DNA of 64,000 nt, taken from positions 1 to 64,000 of the forward strand of contig CAZKBH010000022.1 in assembly GCA_964550795.1 (NCBI GenBank), read 5' to 3'. The notes below the pieces were generated by a model, which was not told the DNA's origin, did not search any database, and saw only the letters and a program-made list of their open reading frames with translations. Shown here in pieces: positions 31,961 to 40,621 of the stretch. This DNA is from M3007 sp964550795 (GTDB taxonomy: Bacteria > Bacteroidota > Bacteroidia > Chitinophagales > Saprospiraceae). The position numbers and the translations under genes are program-made. Each line of letters starts with the position of its first letter. The first letter of the stretch is position 1.

Positions 31961-32097
31961 GCCCCTTCCGTCACGTCATCAAAATCGGCTCCGTAGGCAA
32001 GCCCAAAGACGGGGCCCTGGCAGCTACGTCCTGATGAAACTGGACGAGCACAGCAATTTGAAAAATACGGAAAGTATTCGAGTAGAACTTGTGCGCT
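31961..32097 (+). pseudogene. C-terminal metallophosphoesterase fragment
   Basis: Reads RHVIKIGSVGKPKDG and, after a short deletion and frame change, SYVLMKLDEHSNLKNTESIR and VELVRF. This is a diverged copy of the last 45 residues of the metallophosphoesterase at 20179-20955 (there INIGSVGKPKDGDPRGGYVL, then LELDEHSN). No start or metal motifs remain. It is wedged between the truncated sigma gene and the end of the convergent T9SS gene. Confidence 0.75.
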
Positions 32098-34905
32098 TTA
32101 CTCCTGCGCAACCAATTTCCCCTGGCCCACCAAAAGCCCTTTTTGCTTGATCGTAAACAAATAAACGCCCGTGCCCAGTTCGCCTTTTTTGACATTAAAA
32201 ACCCCTCCTTCATCGGCCATTTCTCGCACTAATTTTCCCTGTAAATCAAATATCTGCAACTGAAGCACAGCGTAATCTGGTAAACCCTTGACTTCTAATC
32301 GGGTTTCCGAAAAAAATGGATTCGGAACTGCCACTACCTGCGCGGAGCTTTGATTGGGTTCCCAGGCACTGACGAGAATGAATTTTTCGCCCACCCGATG
32401 GAATGTTGTATTGGTTATCACTGGCGCATTGAAATCGAAAAAAATTGCCGCGCTGTTTTCGATGAGGGTTTCCAGGGGCACGCTCTTTTTTTGCTCGATA
32501 TTGAACGAAATGAACCCATTAGAGCCAGCCAAATTAGTATTGCTATCCGGCAAAAGAATGTTTTCAAACGTGAATTGTAACACTCCGCCGCCCAACAATT
32601 GCCAGGTGTATGGATGGCTGGCAGCTGTGGGACGTACGCTTGACGCATCTAACCAGGGAGAAAGCGTGTCACGAATTACAACGGTGAAAGCAGTATCTGT
32701 GCCCGTATTTTGGAATCGGATTTTGTACTCTAGTCCGACGCCAACACCAATGTAGTGCTCCGTATCGTAGCCTGTCGGTACTGCTAGTTTATCATTAGGA
32801 TCATAAGCGCCAATGTTGGGTTGGCATTCAGAGTCAACATTCTGACTGACGAACATTTGCGGGAACATATTCCAAAAGCCCGGCTGTATGGGTCCATTAC
32901 AGCCTTCAATAGCAGTCGTCGCTGCGAAAAAAGGTGCCTCGCCTGGTGCTTGGCCGGCATAAATGCGCGATGTGGAGCCATCCGCAGGACATTTCACGAC
33001 ATATTCTCCTTGTGGAGGCAATTGGAATTGACCTTCTCGCATGACAATTAAGTCTTCGATAATGACGAATTCTGCCAAATTGGTCATGGGCGCACCGCCC
33101 ACGTTTTTAATGATAAATGCTACAGAATCGCCTTCACAGGTGGCATCCACTTCAATGATCGGGATGGATTCCGATGTAGTGGGACAAGGGTTAGCCAGTG
33201 CAATGGAAGCAGAAGAACAGTGTGTCTGCCCGAGTTCGGCATCACAACTTACCAAAACGGAGACGGAGAAATTGCCAGATTCCAAAGGAGTCAAGTCGCC
33301 GACCAAAAAGGCGTACAAGTTGTTGCCCAAATCGCTGTAAGGGATACTGGCTGATTCCAAGCTCAAAAAAGGATCCAGGGACAGCGTGACCACCACCGAA
33401 TCTGCTGTAACATTACCCTGATTTACATAATGTACATTATAGCTGCTGGAAAAACAGCGCCTCAAAAACAACGCACTTAAATCAACTGTTGGCCACGGAC
33501 AATTGATATAGGCGGTTATGCCCGTATTCCATTGAAGCGTATCTCCACTATTTATGGTTAAGTTTATGGAGTCTTGGCACAATGTCCACAAATCATTGGG
33601 CGGCACTACGCTGATCAAATACGTCCCTGTGTCAATTGAAAAATCATAGTTGCCTTGCAAATCAGTAGTAGCATAGCGTGTGTCGCCGGCTTTGGCTGCA
33701 ATGACAACTCGGTTGGCCGCCGAAGTGTCAGCCACACAGTCCATGTTATGGTCAGAAAAGATATTGCCATACAATCTGCTGGTAAATGTAACACCGTTTG
33801 CGTCTGTACGAAATACATAAGGGGTAAACACGCCGGGTCCGATGAAAAAAGCCTTGGCAAAGCCCATCACGCCACCATCTGGTAAAGACCACAGATTATT
33901 ATTGGCTCTTAAACCATAGACATTCCAGTACAATTCGAAGTAATCCTCCGGTCCGTCAAATAGCCGCTCCCAAATGAGGGAGCCATCCCATTCAAGTTTT
34001 CGCAACGAAAGTTTGCCTGTGCCTTCTTGGATGGAATACAGCAATAACTTGTCATCCATCGAGGTGCAAACCTCACTTGAATGAGGCGCAGATAATGTAG
34101 TCAATACAGACCCATTTTCTGCATTGAGGATTACGGTGTTGGTTTTGGAGACCGCAGCAATGAGGCTGTCCTGCAGTACGGCAAGCGATGCGAAACCATG
34201 AATCAGGTTAGCCTGCGGATAAAGAATCTTAAAGATCTGATCACCCTCAGGCGAAAACTTGGCCAACACAGTCTTAATATCATTATCTTGAACGGCGCTC
34301 AAATAGAAATCGCCCTCTGAATCCGTGGCCATTGATAAAAAGTAGAACGTAGAAGTACCCGAGACACTGAGGTCGAAAGTCTTTTGCCATAACGTTTCGC
34401 CTAGTAAATCGGTTTTGCTTACTCTGACGGAATCGCTGTCGGTTTGATACGCAATCAGGTAACCATCCTGAGTAGCTTTTATCATCGGGGGCTTGGAAAT
34501 ATCTGAGGGCATACCCGCCGCCACACTCCTGGTCCAGATAGTCTCCAAATTGGCATTCGTTTCTGTCAAAACAGTAGTGCCTTCTGAGGGGTTATAGGCT
34601 GCGAACAACAAGCGATCATTGCCAATTGGCAAAGCCGTAGGGTGGTATGCCGTAAAGTAATTGCTCTGTGGTTCCAGCCATTGTCGCGCGCCACCCGGTG
34701 CAATTTTCAATAACAAATGCGGATCTAAAGACGGATCTTCCCCAAATACATCATCTGATGTCAGCAACAGGCCTCCATCCGGGGTAGGCACTATGCCATA
34801 TTCTTTAACCAAACCGTTGAATTCAGGAAAATAACGTTCCCAACCCTGGGCGTTAGCAGTGGTAAGCGCAAGGCAAAAGAGCAATAAGCAGATTACATTT
34901 TTCAT
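32098..34905 (-). CDS. Large secreted T9SS type A protein with DUF7619-like domain
   Basis: 935 residues with a signal peptide (ICLLLFCLALTTANAQ). The first 370 residues look like a beta-propeller of kelch/PQQ-like blades (for example VPTPDGGLLLTSDD and SLPDGGVMGFAKA). A CnaB/SdrD-like segment follows (GNIFSDHNMDCVADT, LQGNYDFSIDTGTYLISV). A conserved Bacteroidota domain comes next (IGAYDPNDKLAVPTGY to IFFDFNAPVITN, DUF7619-like). The end is a T9SS type A sorting domain (VPNPFFSETRLEVKG, IFDLQGKLVREM, GTGVYLFTIKQ). Probably a surface protein of unknown role. Its 3' end touches a pseudogene region; upstream is a 123-base divergent promoter region. Confidence 0.85.
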   Translation of the reverse strand: MKNVICLLLFCLALTTANAQGWERYFPEFNGLVKEYGIVPTPDGGLLLTSDDVFGEDPSLDPHLLLKIAPGGARQWLEPQSNYFTAYHPTALPIGNDRLLFAAYNPSEGTTVLTETNANLETIWTRSVAAGMPSDISKPPMIKATQDGYLIAYQTDSDSVRVSKTDLLGETLWQKTFDLSVSGTSTFYFLSMATDSEGDFYLSAVQDNDIKTVLAKFSPEGDQIFKILYPQANLIHGFASLAVLQDSLIAAVSKTNTVILNAENGSVLTTLSAPHSSEVCTSMDDKLLLYSIQEGTGKLSLRKLEWDGSLIWERLFDGPEDYFELYWNVYGLRANNNLWSLPDGGVMGFAKAFFIGPGVFTPYVFRTDANGVTFTSRLYGNIFSDHNMDCVADTSAANRVVIAAKAGDTRYATTDLQGNYDFSIDTGTYLISVVPPNDLWTLCQDSINLTINSGDTLQWNTGITAYINCPWPTVDLSALFLRRCFSSSYNVHYVNQGNVTADSVVVTLSLDPFLSLESASIPYSDLGNNLYAFLVGDLTPLESGNFSVSVLVSCDAELGQTHCSSASIALANPCPTTSESIPIIEVDATCEGDSVAFIIKNVGGAPMTNLAEFVIIEDLIVMREGQFQLPPQGEYVVKCPADGSTSRIYAGQAPGEAPFFAATTAIEGCNGPIQPGFWNMFPQMFVSQNVDSECQPNIGAYDPNDKLAVPTGYDTEHYIGVGVGLEYKIRFQNTGTDTAFTVVIRDTLSPWLDASSVRPTAASHPYTWQLLGGGVLQFTFENILLPDSNTNLAGSNGFISFNIEQKKSVPLETLIENSAAIFFDFNAPVITNTTFHRVGEKFILVSAWEPNQSSAQVVAVPNPFFSETRLEVKGLPDYAVLQLQIFDLQGKLVREMADEGGVFNVKKGELGTGVYLFTIKQKGLLVGQGKLVAQE

Positions 34906-35028
34906 GTTTAGAGAATTATTTAAGGCAAAAGTCTTACATCAATGGTGCCTAGACAAACCCAAATTTTTAAATTTGTGCGAAAATTATTTTTTCAATAATT
35001 TGACAATCAATAATTTAAAACATTTTTT

Positions 35029-36420
35029 GTGCAAAAAGGAATTTTGTTTGATTTGATCAAAACGCTGTCTGCTCGGGAGAAAAGTGATTTTCTTCGCTAC
35101 ATACAATCACCATATTTCGCAGCCAAGCCAGCAATAGTACGCCTCGCGGAACAATTGCTTCTTCCGGAGATTAAAGCGGAGCGCCAGTACAAAGCAACCG
35201 CTTTTCCGCAAGTATTCGGTGCCGGTCAAGCATACGATGATGCACGGATGCGCAAGGCCATAGAACAACTGCTTCGCTTGCTGGAGCGCTTTCTGGTGAG
35301 TGAAAAGCGAGCACAGGAGGATTTTGATTTCCGCCTGCGTCTGGCTGCGGTGTTCATCGAGCGAAAACAGGAAAAAATGTTTCGGCGAATAGCCTCCTCG
35401 CCACTGCCATTTCCAGCTGCCGAGACAGAATGGACGGCAGAATATTTTGAGCAGGCATCCCGCTGGTATCAATTGCTCTACGACCACCGCAGTGCAACCC
35501 AGCGCGAACACGACCCACATTTATACGAGCGTGTAATCCATTGTCAGACAGTGGCACTCTTGGCTCGCCGACTTCGCAGTGCGTGTGTTTTTCGCACGAA
35601 CCAAAAGGAAAAAGCCGAAATGCCTACCGATTCCCTACTGATTTGGGCTGAAACAGTGTCAGCGAATTATACAGAGCTGCCACTTTTAAAAACGCTTTTT
35701 GCCGCACTACGCGCCTTGCAAGAGCCTGCGAACGCGACGCATTTTGCTATTTTCCGGGATGGTTTGTTACAATATCCCCAATGTTTTTCCTTCGCCGATC
35801 GCCGCGATTTATTGGTATTGGCCATCAATTTTTGCAGCAAACGATACAACGACGGCGACAAAGCCTGGCTCGACACGCAACTAGACCTGTACGAACACGG
35901 CCTACATGAGGGTTTGTTGTTGGAAAACAACTGGGTAACAGGCTACACCTTTACCAATATTGCAACCCTGGCACTCATCGCTCGGCGGTACGAACGACTT
36001 GCACTGCTGCTACACGATTACCGCGATAAAATTGCTCCGCGAGATCGCCGCGACGCGGTTGCGTTCAATGAAGCCCGATTGTATCATGCAATGCGGCAAT
36101 ATCGTCCCGCACTCGTGCTGTTGCAACAAAACACCTTTGACGACCTGCTGCTAAATCTTTCGGCCAAAACCGTGCAGGCAAAGTGTTTTTACGAACTGGA
36201 GGAGCATGATTTGCTGGAGGCGCACTTAGAGGCTTTGCGCAAATTCATCCGCCGCCACAAAGAAGTGGGCTATTATGGGGAACGCTATCTGAATTTTATT
36301 GCTGCTTTGCGTCGGGTGGTAAAGGTTGGCCCGAGTGACGCCAATTACCTCCATGGAGAAATTGCTGCCATGACCGTGTTGGCGGAGAAGGAATGGTTGC
36401 TGGAGCAAACGGGAGTGTAA
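35029..36420 (+). CDS. Lineage-specific helical protein of unknown function
   Basis: 463 residues, starting at a GTG (35029); no ATG fits near the family-like start LFDLIKTLSAREKSDFLRYI followed by QSPYF. The whole protein is predicted helical from its heptad and TPR-like periodicity, with many Arg, Leu and Ala residues and no signal peptide, so it is probably cytoplasmic. From memory, Saprospiria genomes hold several such proteins opening with a LxxLLKxLSxxEKxxFxxFLxSPYF motif; their job is unknown. It is divergent from the T9SS gene and ends 71 bases before the duplicated sigma locus. Confidence 0.65.
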   Translation: MQKGILFDLIKTLSAREKSDFLRYIQSPYFAAKPAIVRLAEQLLLPEIKAERQYKATAFPQVFGAGQAYDDARMRKAIEQLLRLLERFLVSEKRAQEDFDFRLRLAAVFIERKQEKMFRRIASSPLPFPAAETEWTAEYFEQASRWYQLLYDHRSATQREHDPHLYERVIHCQTVALLARRLRSACVFRTNQKEKAEMPTDSLLIWAETVSANYTELPLLKTLFAALRALQEPANATHFAIFRDGLLQYPQCFSFADRRDLLVLAINFCSKRYNDGDKAWLDTQLDLYEHGLHEGLLLENNWVTGYTFTNIATLALIARRYERLALLLHDYRDKIAPRDRRDAVAFNEARLYHAMRQYRPALVLLQQNTFDDLLLNLSAKTVQAKCFYELEEHDLLEAHLEALRKFIRRHKEVGYYGERYLNFIAALRRVVKVGPSDANYLHGEIAAMTVLAEKEWLLEQTGV

Positions 36421-36491
36421 GCGTATGTTATAAAGAAGGTCGCTCAGATGCGATCATCTAGCTTAAAATCCCTCAATAGCCTTCATTACTT

Positions 36492-36921
36492 TCAAATTCC
36501 CTAAAATTGCGCCGTGGAACCACTCCACGACGCAATTTTTTTATGCCAAACCAACTTGTTGTGCAACCTCCAACTTTAACACTTGTCACTACTACTGACT
36601 AACAAAATGGACGCCACACAAACGCACCGCGACCTTATTGAACGCTGCCGGGAAGGCCGACGCGACGCTCAGTTCGAGTTGTACCGCTTGTATTCACGAG
36701 CGATGTACAATACCGCGCTGCGCATGGTGCGGCATCCGCATGATGCAGAGGATATGTTGCAGAGTGTTTTTGTGGAGGTTTTTACCAAGTTGGAATCGTT
36801 TCGGTATGAAAGCAGCATAGGGGCCTGGATGAAGCGGATAACCGTGAATAAATGCATTAACTTCCTGAAAAGCAGGAAGTTAGCCCTCACAGAACTAACC
36901 GCCTCCCATGATCGAATGGAA
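36492..36921 (+). repeat. 430-bp duplicated segment, copy 2 (parent)
   Basis: The parent of the copy at 31460-31889; here the sigma gene is complete. The two copies are in direct orientation, 5032 bases apart, so recombination between them would delete the genes between. Confidence 0.92.
36503..36542 (+). terminator. Hairpin upstream of the sigma gene
   Basis: Same hairpin and T-run as 31471-31510, standing about 65 bases upstream of the sigma start. It probably ends transcripts of the helical-protein gene. Confidence 0.65.
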
Positions 36922-37134
36922 GTGGAGGAGCCAAAATCGGAGCCGGTTTTATCGGTGGACAAAATAAACCAAGCCATCGAAAAATTGCCAGACGGTTACC
37001 GGGTTGTTTTCAGCTTGTATGCCGTAGAAGGATATGACCACGAAGAAATTGGACAGATTTTGGGCGTCACCGAAGCGACTTCCAAATCACAATACAGCAG
37101 AGCAAAAGCGAAATTGAGGGAAATGCTGGGATAG
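36607..37134 (+). CDS. ECF RNA polymerase sigma factor
   Basis: 175 residues from ATG 36607 (an upstream ATG at 36583 is weaker). Region 2 includes LYRLYSRAMYNTALRMV, DAEDMLQSVFVEVFTKL and AWMKRITVNKCINFLKS. Region 4 includes IEKLPDGYRVVFSLYAVEGY, then HEEIGQILGVTEATSKSQYS and RAKAKLREML. A standard extracytoplasmic-function sigma factor. The next gene encodes a single-pass membrane protein that fits an anti-sigma, followed by an exported DUF4097-like protein. Between sigma and anti-sigma lies the iterated hairpin element E1, which may change the ratio of the two products. Confidence 0.94.
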   Translation: MDATQTHRDLIERCREGRRDAQFELYRLYSRAMYNTALRMVRHPHDAEDMLQSVFVEVFTKLESFRYESSIGAWMKRITVNKCINFLKSRKLALTELTASHDRMEVEEPKSEPVLSVDKINQAIEKLPDGYRVVFSLYAVEGYDHEEIGQILGVTEATSKSQYSRAKAKLREMLG

Positions 37135-37137
37135 AAT

Positions 37138-37280
37138 AATGTGGTCAATGTGAAAAATGTGGTCAATGTGGTTAATGGGCGCTGGGCTTGAGGTTACTGG
37201 AAATTATGAACATTAATCAATTCCAATCCTGGCTACCCGGGTTTCCCCACATTGACCACATTTGCCACATTGACCACATT
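37138..37280. repeat. Iterated-arm hairpin element E, copy 1
   Basis: Arms made of 9-bp units: AATGTGGTCAATGTG-type on the left (37138-37171) and the complement CCACATTGACCACATT-type on the right (37245-37280). The centre has the core GGGCGCTGGGCTTGAGGTTA followed by CTGG. The same core and arms occur inverted at 40471-40621. It fills the gap between the sigma and anti-sigma genes. Confidence 0.85.
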
Positions 37281-37305
37281 TGAAAATTTGCCACATTTAA
37301 AAATT

Positions 37306-38091
37306 ATGCAAGATTTTGTCAAAATATTCATCCAACAACACCGCGACGCATTTGATGCCGCAGTGCCGGGTGCCCATGGGTGGCCGGGGTTGGAGCGTAT
37401 GTTGGGGCGTTTGCCGGATGCGGATGCTTTAGAACGGCAATTGATGTGCGATCGGATATTGCTGGATACGGAAGTGCCTTCTGAATTGCTTTGGGCTAAA
37501 ATTGAAAATGATTTGGACCAGCAAAATGGGAAGACTGATCTTGAGACATTCATCCGGCAAAACCGCGATTCGTTCGACACGGAGTTGCCTGGTTCGCAGA
37601 CTTGGGAGCATATTTTGGAGACTTTGCCCCAGAAAAAAGCCGTGGTCATACACATCGGTTGGCAACGTTCACTCATGCGCATTGCAGCATCGCTGGCGCT
37701 GGTAGTGGCTGGAATCGGGGGCGGTATTTGGTACGAACGCCAAGGCAGCACCCAAGCAGGCATGGCAATGAGCGAAGTTTCGGGAGAATACGCAGAGCTT
37801 GAACAATATTACCAACGCGATATTTCTTCCAAACGCGAACAACTCGCCTCTTTTAAGGGCAACCAACCCAAAGAAGTGGCTCAGGATTTGGAACAAATGG
37901 ATCAAATCATGGAACAACTGCGCAACGAACTGGCGAGTGTTCCGCCCGGCAACCGGGATCAAGTGGTGCGGGCGATGATTGAAAATTACAAAGCAAAAAC
38001 AGCCATTCTCCAGCGCGTTTTAGAGCGATTGGAGGAATCTAACAACGGAGGCGACAACAGTAAACGAAGCAATGGATTCAAGAACATTTAA
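37306..38091 (+). CDS. Single-pass membrane protein, probable anti-sigma factor
   Basis: 261 residues from ATG 37306. The N-terminal half (about 1-115) is cytoplasmic and has two similar DxF..HRDAFD-type segments (FIQQHRDAFDAAVPG and FIRQNRDSFDTELPG), suggesting an internal duplication. One transmembrane helix (IAASLALVVAGIGGGIWY, about 122-140) is followed by a periplasmic coiled coil with EYAELEQYYQRDISSKREQL. Its place right after an ECF sigma gene and this topology are typical of Bacteroidota anti-sigma proteins. An in-frame ATG at 37252 lies inside element E1 and is rejected. The next gene starts 10 bases downstream. Confidence 0.78.
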   Translation: MQDFVKIFIQQHRDAFDAAVPGAHGWPGLERMLGRLPDADALERQLMCDRILLDTEVPSELLWAKIENDLDQQNGKTDLETFIRQNRDSFDTELPGSQTWEHILETLPQKKAVVIHIGWQRSLMRIAASLALVVAGIGGGIWYERQGSTQAGMAMSEVSGEYAELEQYYQRDISSKREQLASFKGNQPKEVAQDLEQMDQIMEQLRNELASVPPGNRDQVVRAMIENYKAKTAILQRVLERLEESNNGGDNSKRSNGFKNI

Positions 38092-38101
38092 ACCTTTTGC
38101 C

Positions 38102-39226
38102 ATGAAAAATACCAGGATCGCTGTGCTCCTGTGCCTGTTTGTGGCACAAACGCTCACAGTTTGGGCAAATGGACCAGCACAAGAATTTACCAAAACCATC
38201 CAACGAGAGTTTAGCACCGCAGCAGATGGAACAACCGCGCTTTACAATAAATACGGCAACGTCAAGGTGAAAACCTGGCAGAACAACTCGGTCAAAATCG
38301 AAATTACCATCGTTGTAAATGCTAAAAACCAACGGGAAGCCGATGAAACCTTCAAGAACATCAATGTGAACTTCACCAATGCCTGGGGCTACGTCAAAGC
38401 AGAAACTATGATCACCGACGGCATGAACAGCGGTTCCGGTACCTGGTGGCCTTTGAAAACTGGTTGCGATGATTTTAAGATCAACTACGAAGTCTGGATG
38501 CCCATGACCAATCAGCTGGACTTAAAAAACAAATACGGTAATTCCTGGGTAGCAGCGTTAAAAGGAAAATTAATTGCCGAGATCAAATACGGAGAACTCC
38601 GCGCCGAAGCCGTCAGCAATGATGCCAATCTGGATCTCGGGTACGGACATGCCTGGCTCGCCAGTGTGAAAAATCTGTACGGACAGGTTAGCTACAGCAA
38701 ACTGAACATCACCGACGCCAACGACATCCAATTGGATACCAAATACTCGGAAACCAAGGTGGACAACGCCAACAACCTGCGCATCACCACGAAATACGAC
38801 GATTTTACCCTTGGAAACGTAGAAGAGCTGCGCCTCCAAACCAAATACGCCAATCTGAGAAGCGAAAATATCCGCACGGCCTACATCACGGCGCAATACT
38901 CCGATATGGGCTTTGCCACCGTCCGCGAGGGCGTGGACGCGGATATGACCTACGGGAAACTGGCCATAAACGCCCTGAGCCGCAATTTTTCAAACGTAAA
39001 TGTGGTCGGGAAATACACCGGAGTCACAGTTGCGGTTGAACGCGGTGCGGTTTATCGCTTTGATGCGGAAGTAAACCATGCAGACGCCCATTTGCCCCAG
39101 GCTGCCACGGTCAAAAGCCGCACAGATTCCGGCCAACGAGAGCTTGTGCGCGGTTTTATGGGCAACGAAAGTGCCAAAGGCTTGGTAAAAGCCCGACTCA
39201 CGTATGGGGATTTTGTGATCAAATAA
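38102..39226 (+). CDS. Exported DUF4097-like beta-repeat protein
   Basis: 374 residues from ATG 38102, with a signal peptide (IAVLLCLFVAQTLTVWA). After YNKYGNVKVKTWQNNSVKIE the protein is a run of 20-25-residue beta repeats with K-Y-G or K-Y-x-x motifs (LKNKYGNSWVAALKG, AEIKYGELRAEAV, LDTKYSETKVDNANN, ITTKYDDFTL, LQTKYANLRSE). These should stack into a right-handed beta solenoid, as in DUF4097/adhesin-like proteins. It is the third gene of the sigma/anti-sigma set and may be a target or sensor of that system. Exact role unknown. Confidence 0.78.
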   Translation: MKNTRIAVLLCLFVAQTLTVWANGPAQEFTKTIQREFSTAADGTTALYNKYGNVKVKTWQNNSVKIEITIVVNAKNQREADETFKNINVNFTNAWGYVKAETMITDGMNSGSGTWWPLKTGCDDFKINYEVWMPMTNQLDLKNKYGNSWVAALKGKLIAEIKYGELRAEAVSNDANLDLGYGHAWLASVKNLYGQVSYSKLNITDANDIQLDTKYSETKVDNANNLRITTKYDDFTLGNVEELRLQTKYANLRSENIRTAYITAQYSDMGFATVREGVDADMTYGKLAINALSRNFSNVNVVGKYTGVTVAVERGAVYRFDAEVNHADAHLPQAATVKSRTDSGQRELVRGFMGNESAKGLVKARLTYGDFVIK

Positions 39227-39281
39227 TTTAGGTGGTATCAAATCTTGAACCTGCGTTCTGTTTGGTTGTTTCACCGCCCTT

Positions 39282-40472
39282 ATGAACGCTAAAGAACGCC
39301 TATTACTCCTTGCACTCGCAGCCGTAAACTTCACCCACATCATGGACTTTATGATCATGATGCCTTTGGGGCCGCAGTTAATGGATCTTTTGCATATCAA
39401 TCCACAACAATTCAGCCTTGCAGTATCGGCCTACGCGATTACGGCTGGGGTTTCCAGCTTTATTTCCGCCTTTTTTGTGGATCGGTTCGATCGCAAGAAA
39501 ATACTGACGTTCGCTTACATCGGTTTCCTGGCGGGCACTTTTTCCTGTGCATTTGCGCCCAATTATGAACTGCTCGTTGCAGCACGGGTCTTGGCGGGTT
39601 TGTTTGGTGGCATGATCGGCGCACAGGTGCTGGCCATTGTGGCCGATACCTTTGAATACCAACGTCGTGCCGCTGCCATGGGTGTCCTGATGACGGCATT
39701 CTCTGCGGCATCGGTGGCGGGCGTGCCGGTTGGATTGTGGTTAGCGGCGAAATTTAGTTGGCACGTTCCGTTTTTGGCCATTGGTTTTCTGGGCCTGGCG
39801 GTGCTGGTTTTGGTCGTGTATGCCATTCCTCCCATAGACAAACATATTCGCGAGAGATTGCCCTCGCACAAGCCATTTCAGGTGCTGACGGATATTTTTC
39901 AAACCCCCAACCAGATGCGGGCGCTCTCGCTTTCCATCGTATTGATGCTGGGGCACTTTGCAATCATTCCGTTCATCGCCCCGTCGTTGGTCGGCAATGT
40001 GGGCTATCATCAAGACGATATTTTCCTGATCTATTTTGTGGGCGGACTGCTCACCATTTTTAGCGCGCCACTGGTCGGTAAATTGGCCGACAAACGTGGG
40101 AAATACCCTGTTTTTGTGGTTTTTGCCCTGCTTTCTTTGATACCCGTTTGGCTCATCACCAACCTTTGGGTAATGCCGCTCTGGAGCGTTTTGACTATTT
40201 CAGGGCTGTTTTTTATTGTAGTAAACGGGCGAATGATCCCCACGCAGGCACTCGTATCGAGTGTGGTACACCCACAGCAGCGGGGCGGATTTATGAGCAT
40301 CAATTCCTCCATGCAACAACTCGCCACAGGTCTTTCAGCCATGATTGGCGGAGCCATTGTGTCCAAAAGTGCCGAGGGACGAATCGAGCACTATGATTGG
40401 GTGGGATATTTTTCCATTGCACTGATCCTGACTAGCATCTGGCTGGCCGGACGAGTAAAACCAATAAATTAA
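39282..40472 (+). CDS. Major facilitator superfamily efflux transporter (DHA1-like)
   Basis: 396 residues with about 12 hydrophobic segments. N-terminal NFTHIMDFMIMMPLGPQL and the loop motif DRFDRKKILTFAYIGFLAG are typical of MFS drug:proton antiporters (AraJ/YdhP-like). The second half repeats the pattern (GKLADKRGKYPVFVVFAL). ALVSSVVHPQQRGGFMSINS occurs late, as in this subfamily. Substrate not predictable. The gene is monocistronic: its stop codon touches element E2, which fills the gap to the convergent amylase gene. Confidence 0.88.
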   Translation: MNAKERLLLLALAAVNFTHIMDFMIMMPLGPQLMDLLHINPQQFSLAVSAYAITAGVSSFISAFFVDRFDRKKILTFAYIGFLAGTFSCAFAPNYELLVAARVLAGLFGGMIGAQVLAIVADTFEYQRRAAAMGVLMTAFSAASVAGVPVGLWLAAKFSWHVPFLAIGFLGLAVLVLVVYAIPPIDKHIRERLPSHKPFQVLTDIFQTPNQMRALSLSIVLMLGHFAIIPFIAPSLVGNVGYHQDDIFLIYFVGGLLTIFSAPLVGKLADKRGKYPVFVVFALLSLIPVWLITNLWVMPLWSVLTISGLFFIVVNGRMIPTQALVSSVVHPQQRGGFMSINSSMQQLATGLSAMIGGAIVSKSAEGRIEHYDWVGYFSIALILTSIWLAGRVKPIN

Positions 40473-40621
40473 TGTGGGGAATGTGGTCAATGTGGTCAAT
40501 GTGGACAATGTGGGGAACCCTGAGGGGCCATGATTGACAGGAGTCAATGTGCATTATTCCCAGTAACCCCAAGCCCAGCGCCCATTGACCACATTGACCA
40601 CATTTTTTTATTGACCACATT
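40471..40621. repeat. Iterated-arm hairpin element E, copy 2
   Basis: Inverted relative to E1: AATGTGG/GGTCAATGTGG units at 40471-40518, the core CCCAGTAACCCCAAGCCCAG (complement of the E1 core), then CATTGACCACATT units to 40621. It occupies the space from stop codon to stop codon of two convergent genes and would form a strong hairpin in either transcript. Confidence 0.85.

Noticed and set aside
37252..37305. Earlier start for the anti-sigma gene.
   Set aside because: The extra residues come from the CACATTGAC repeats of element E1.
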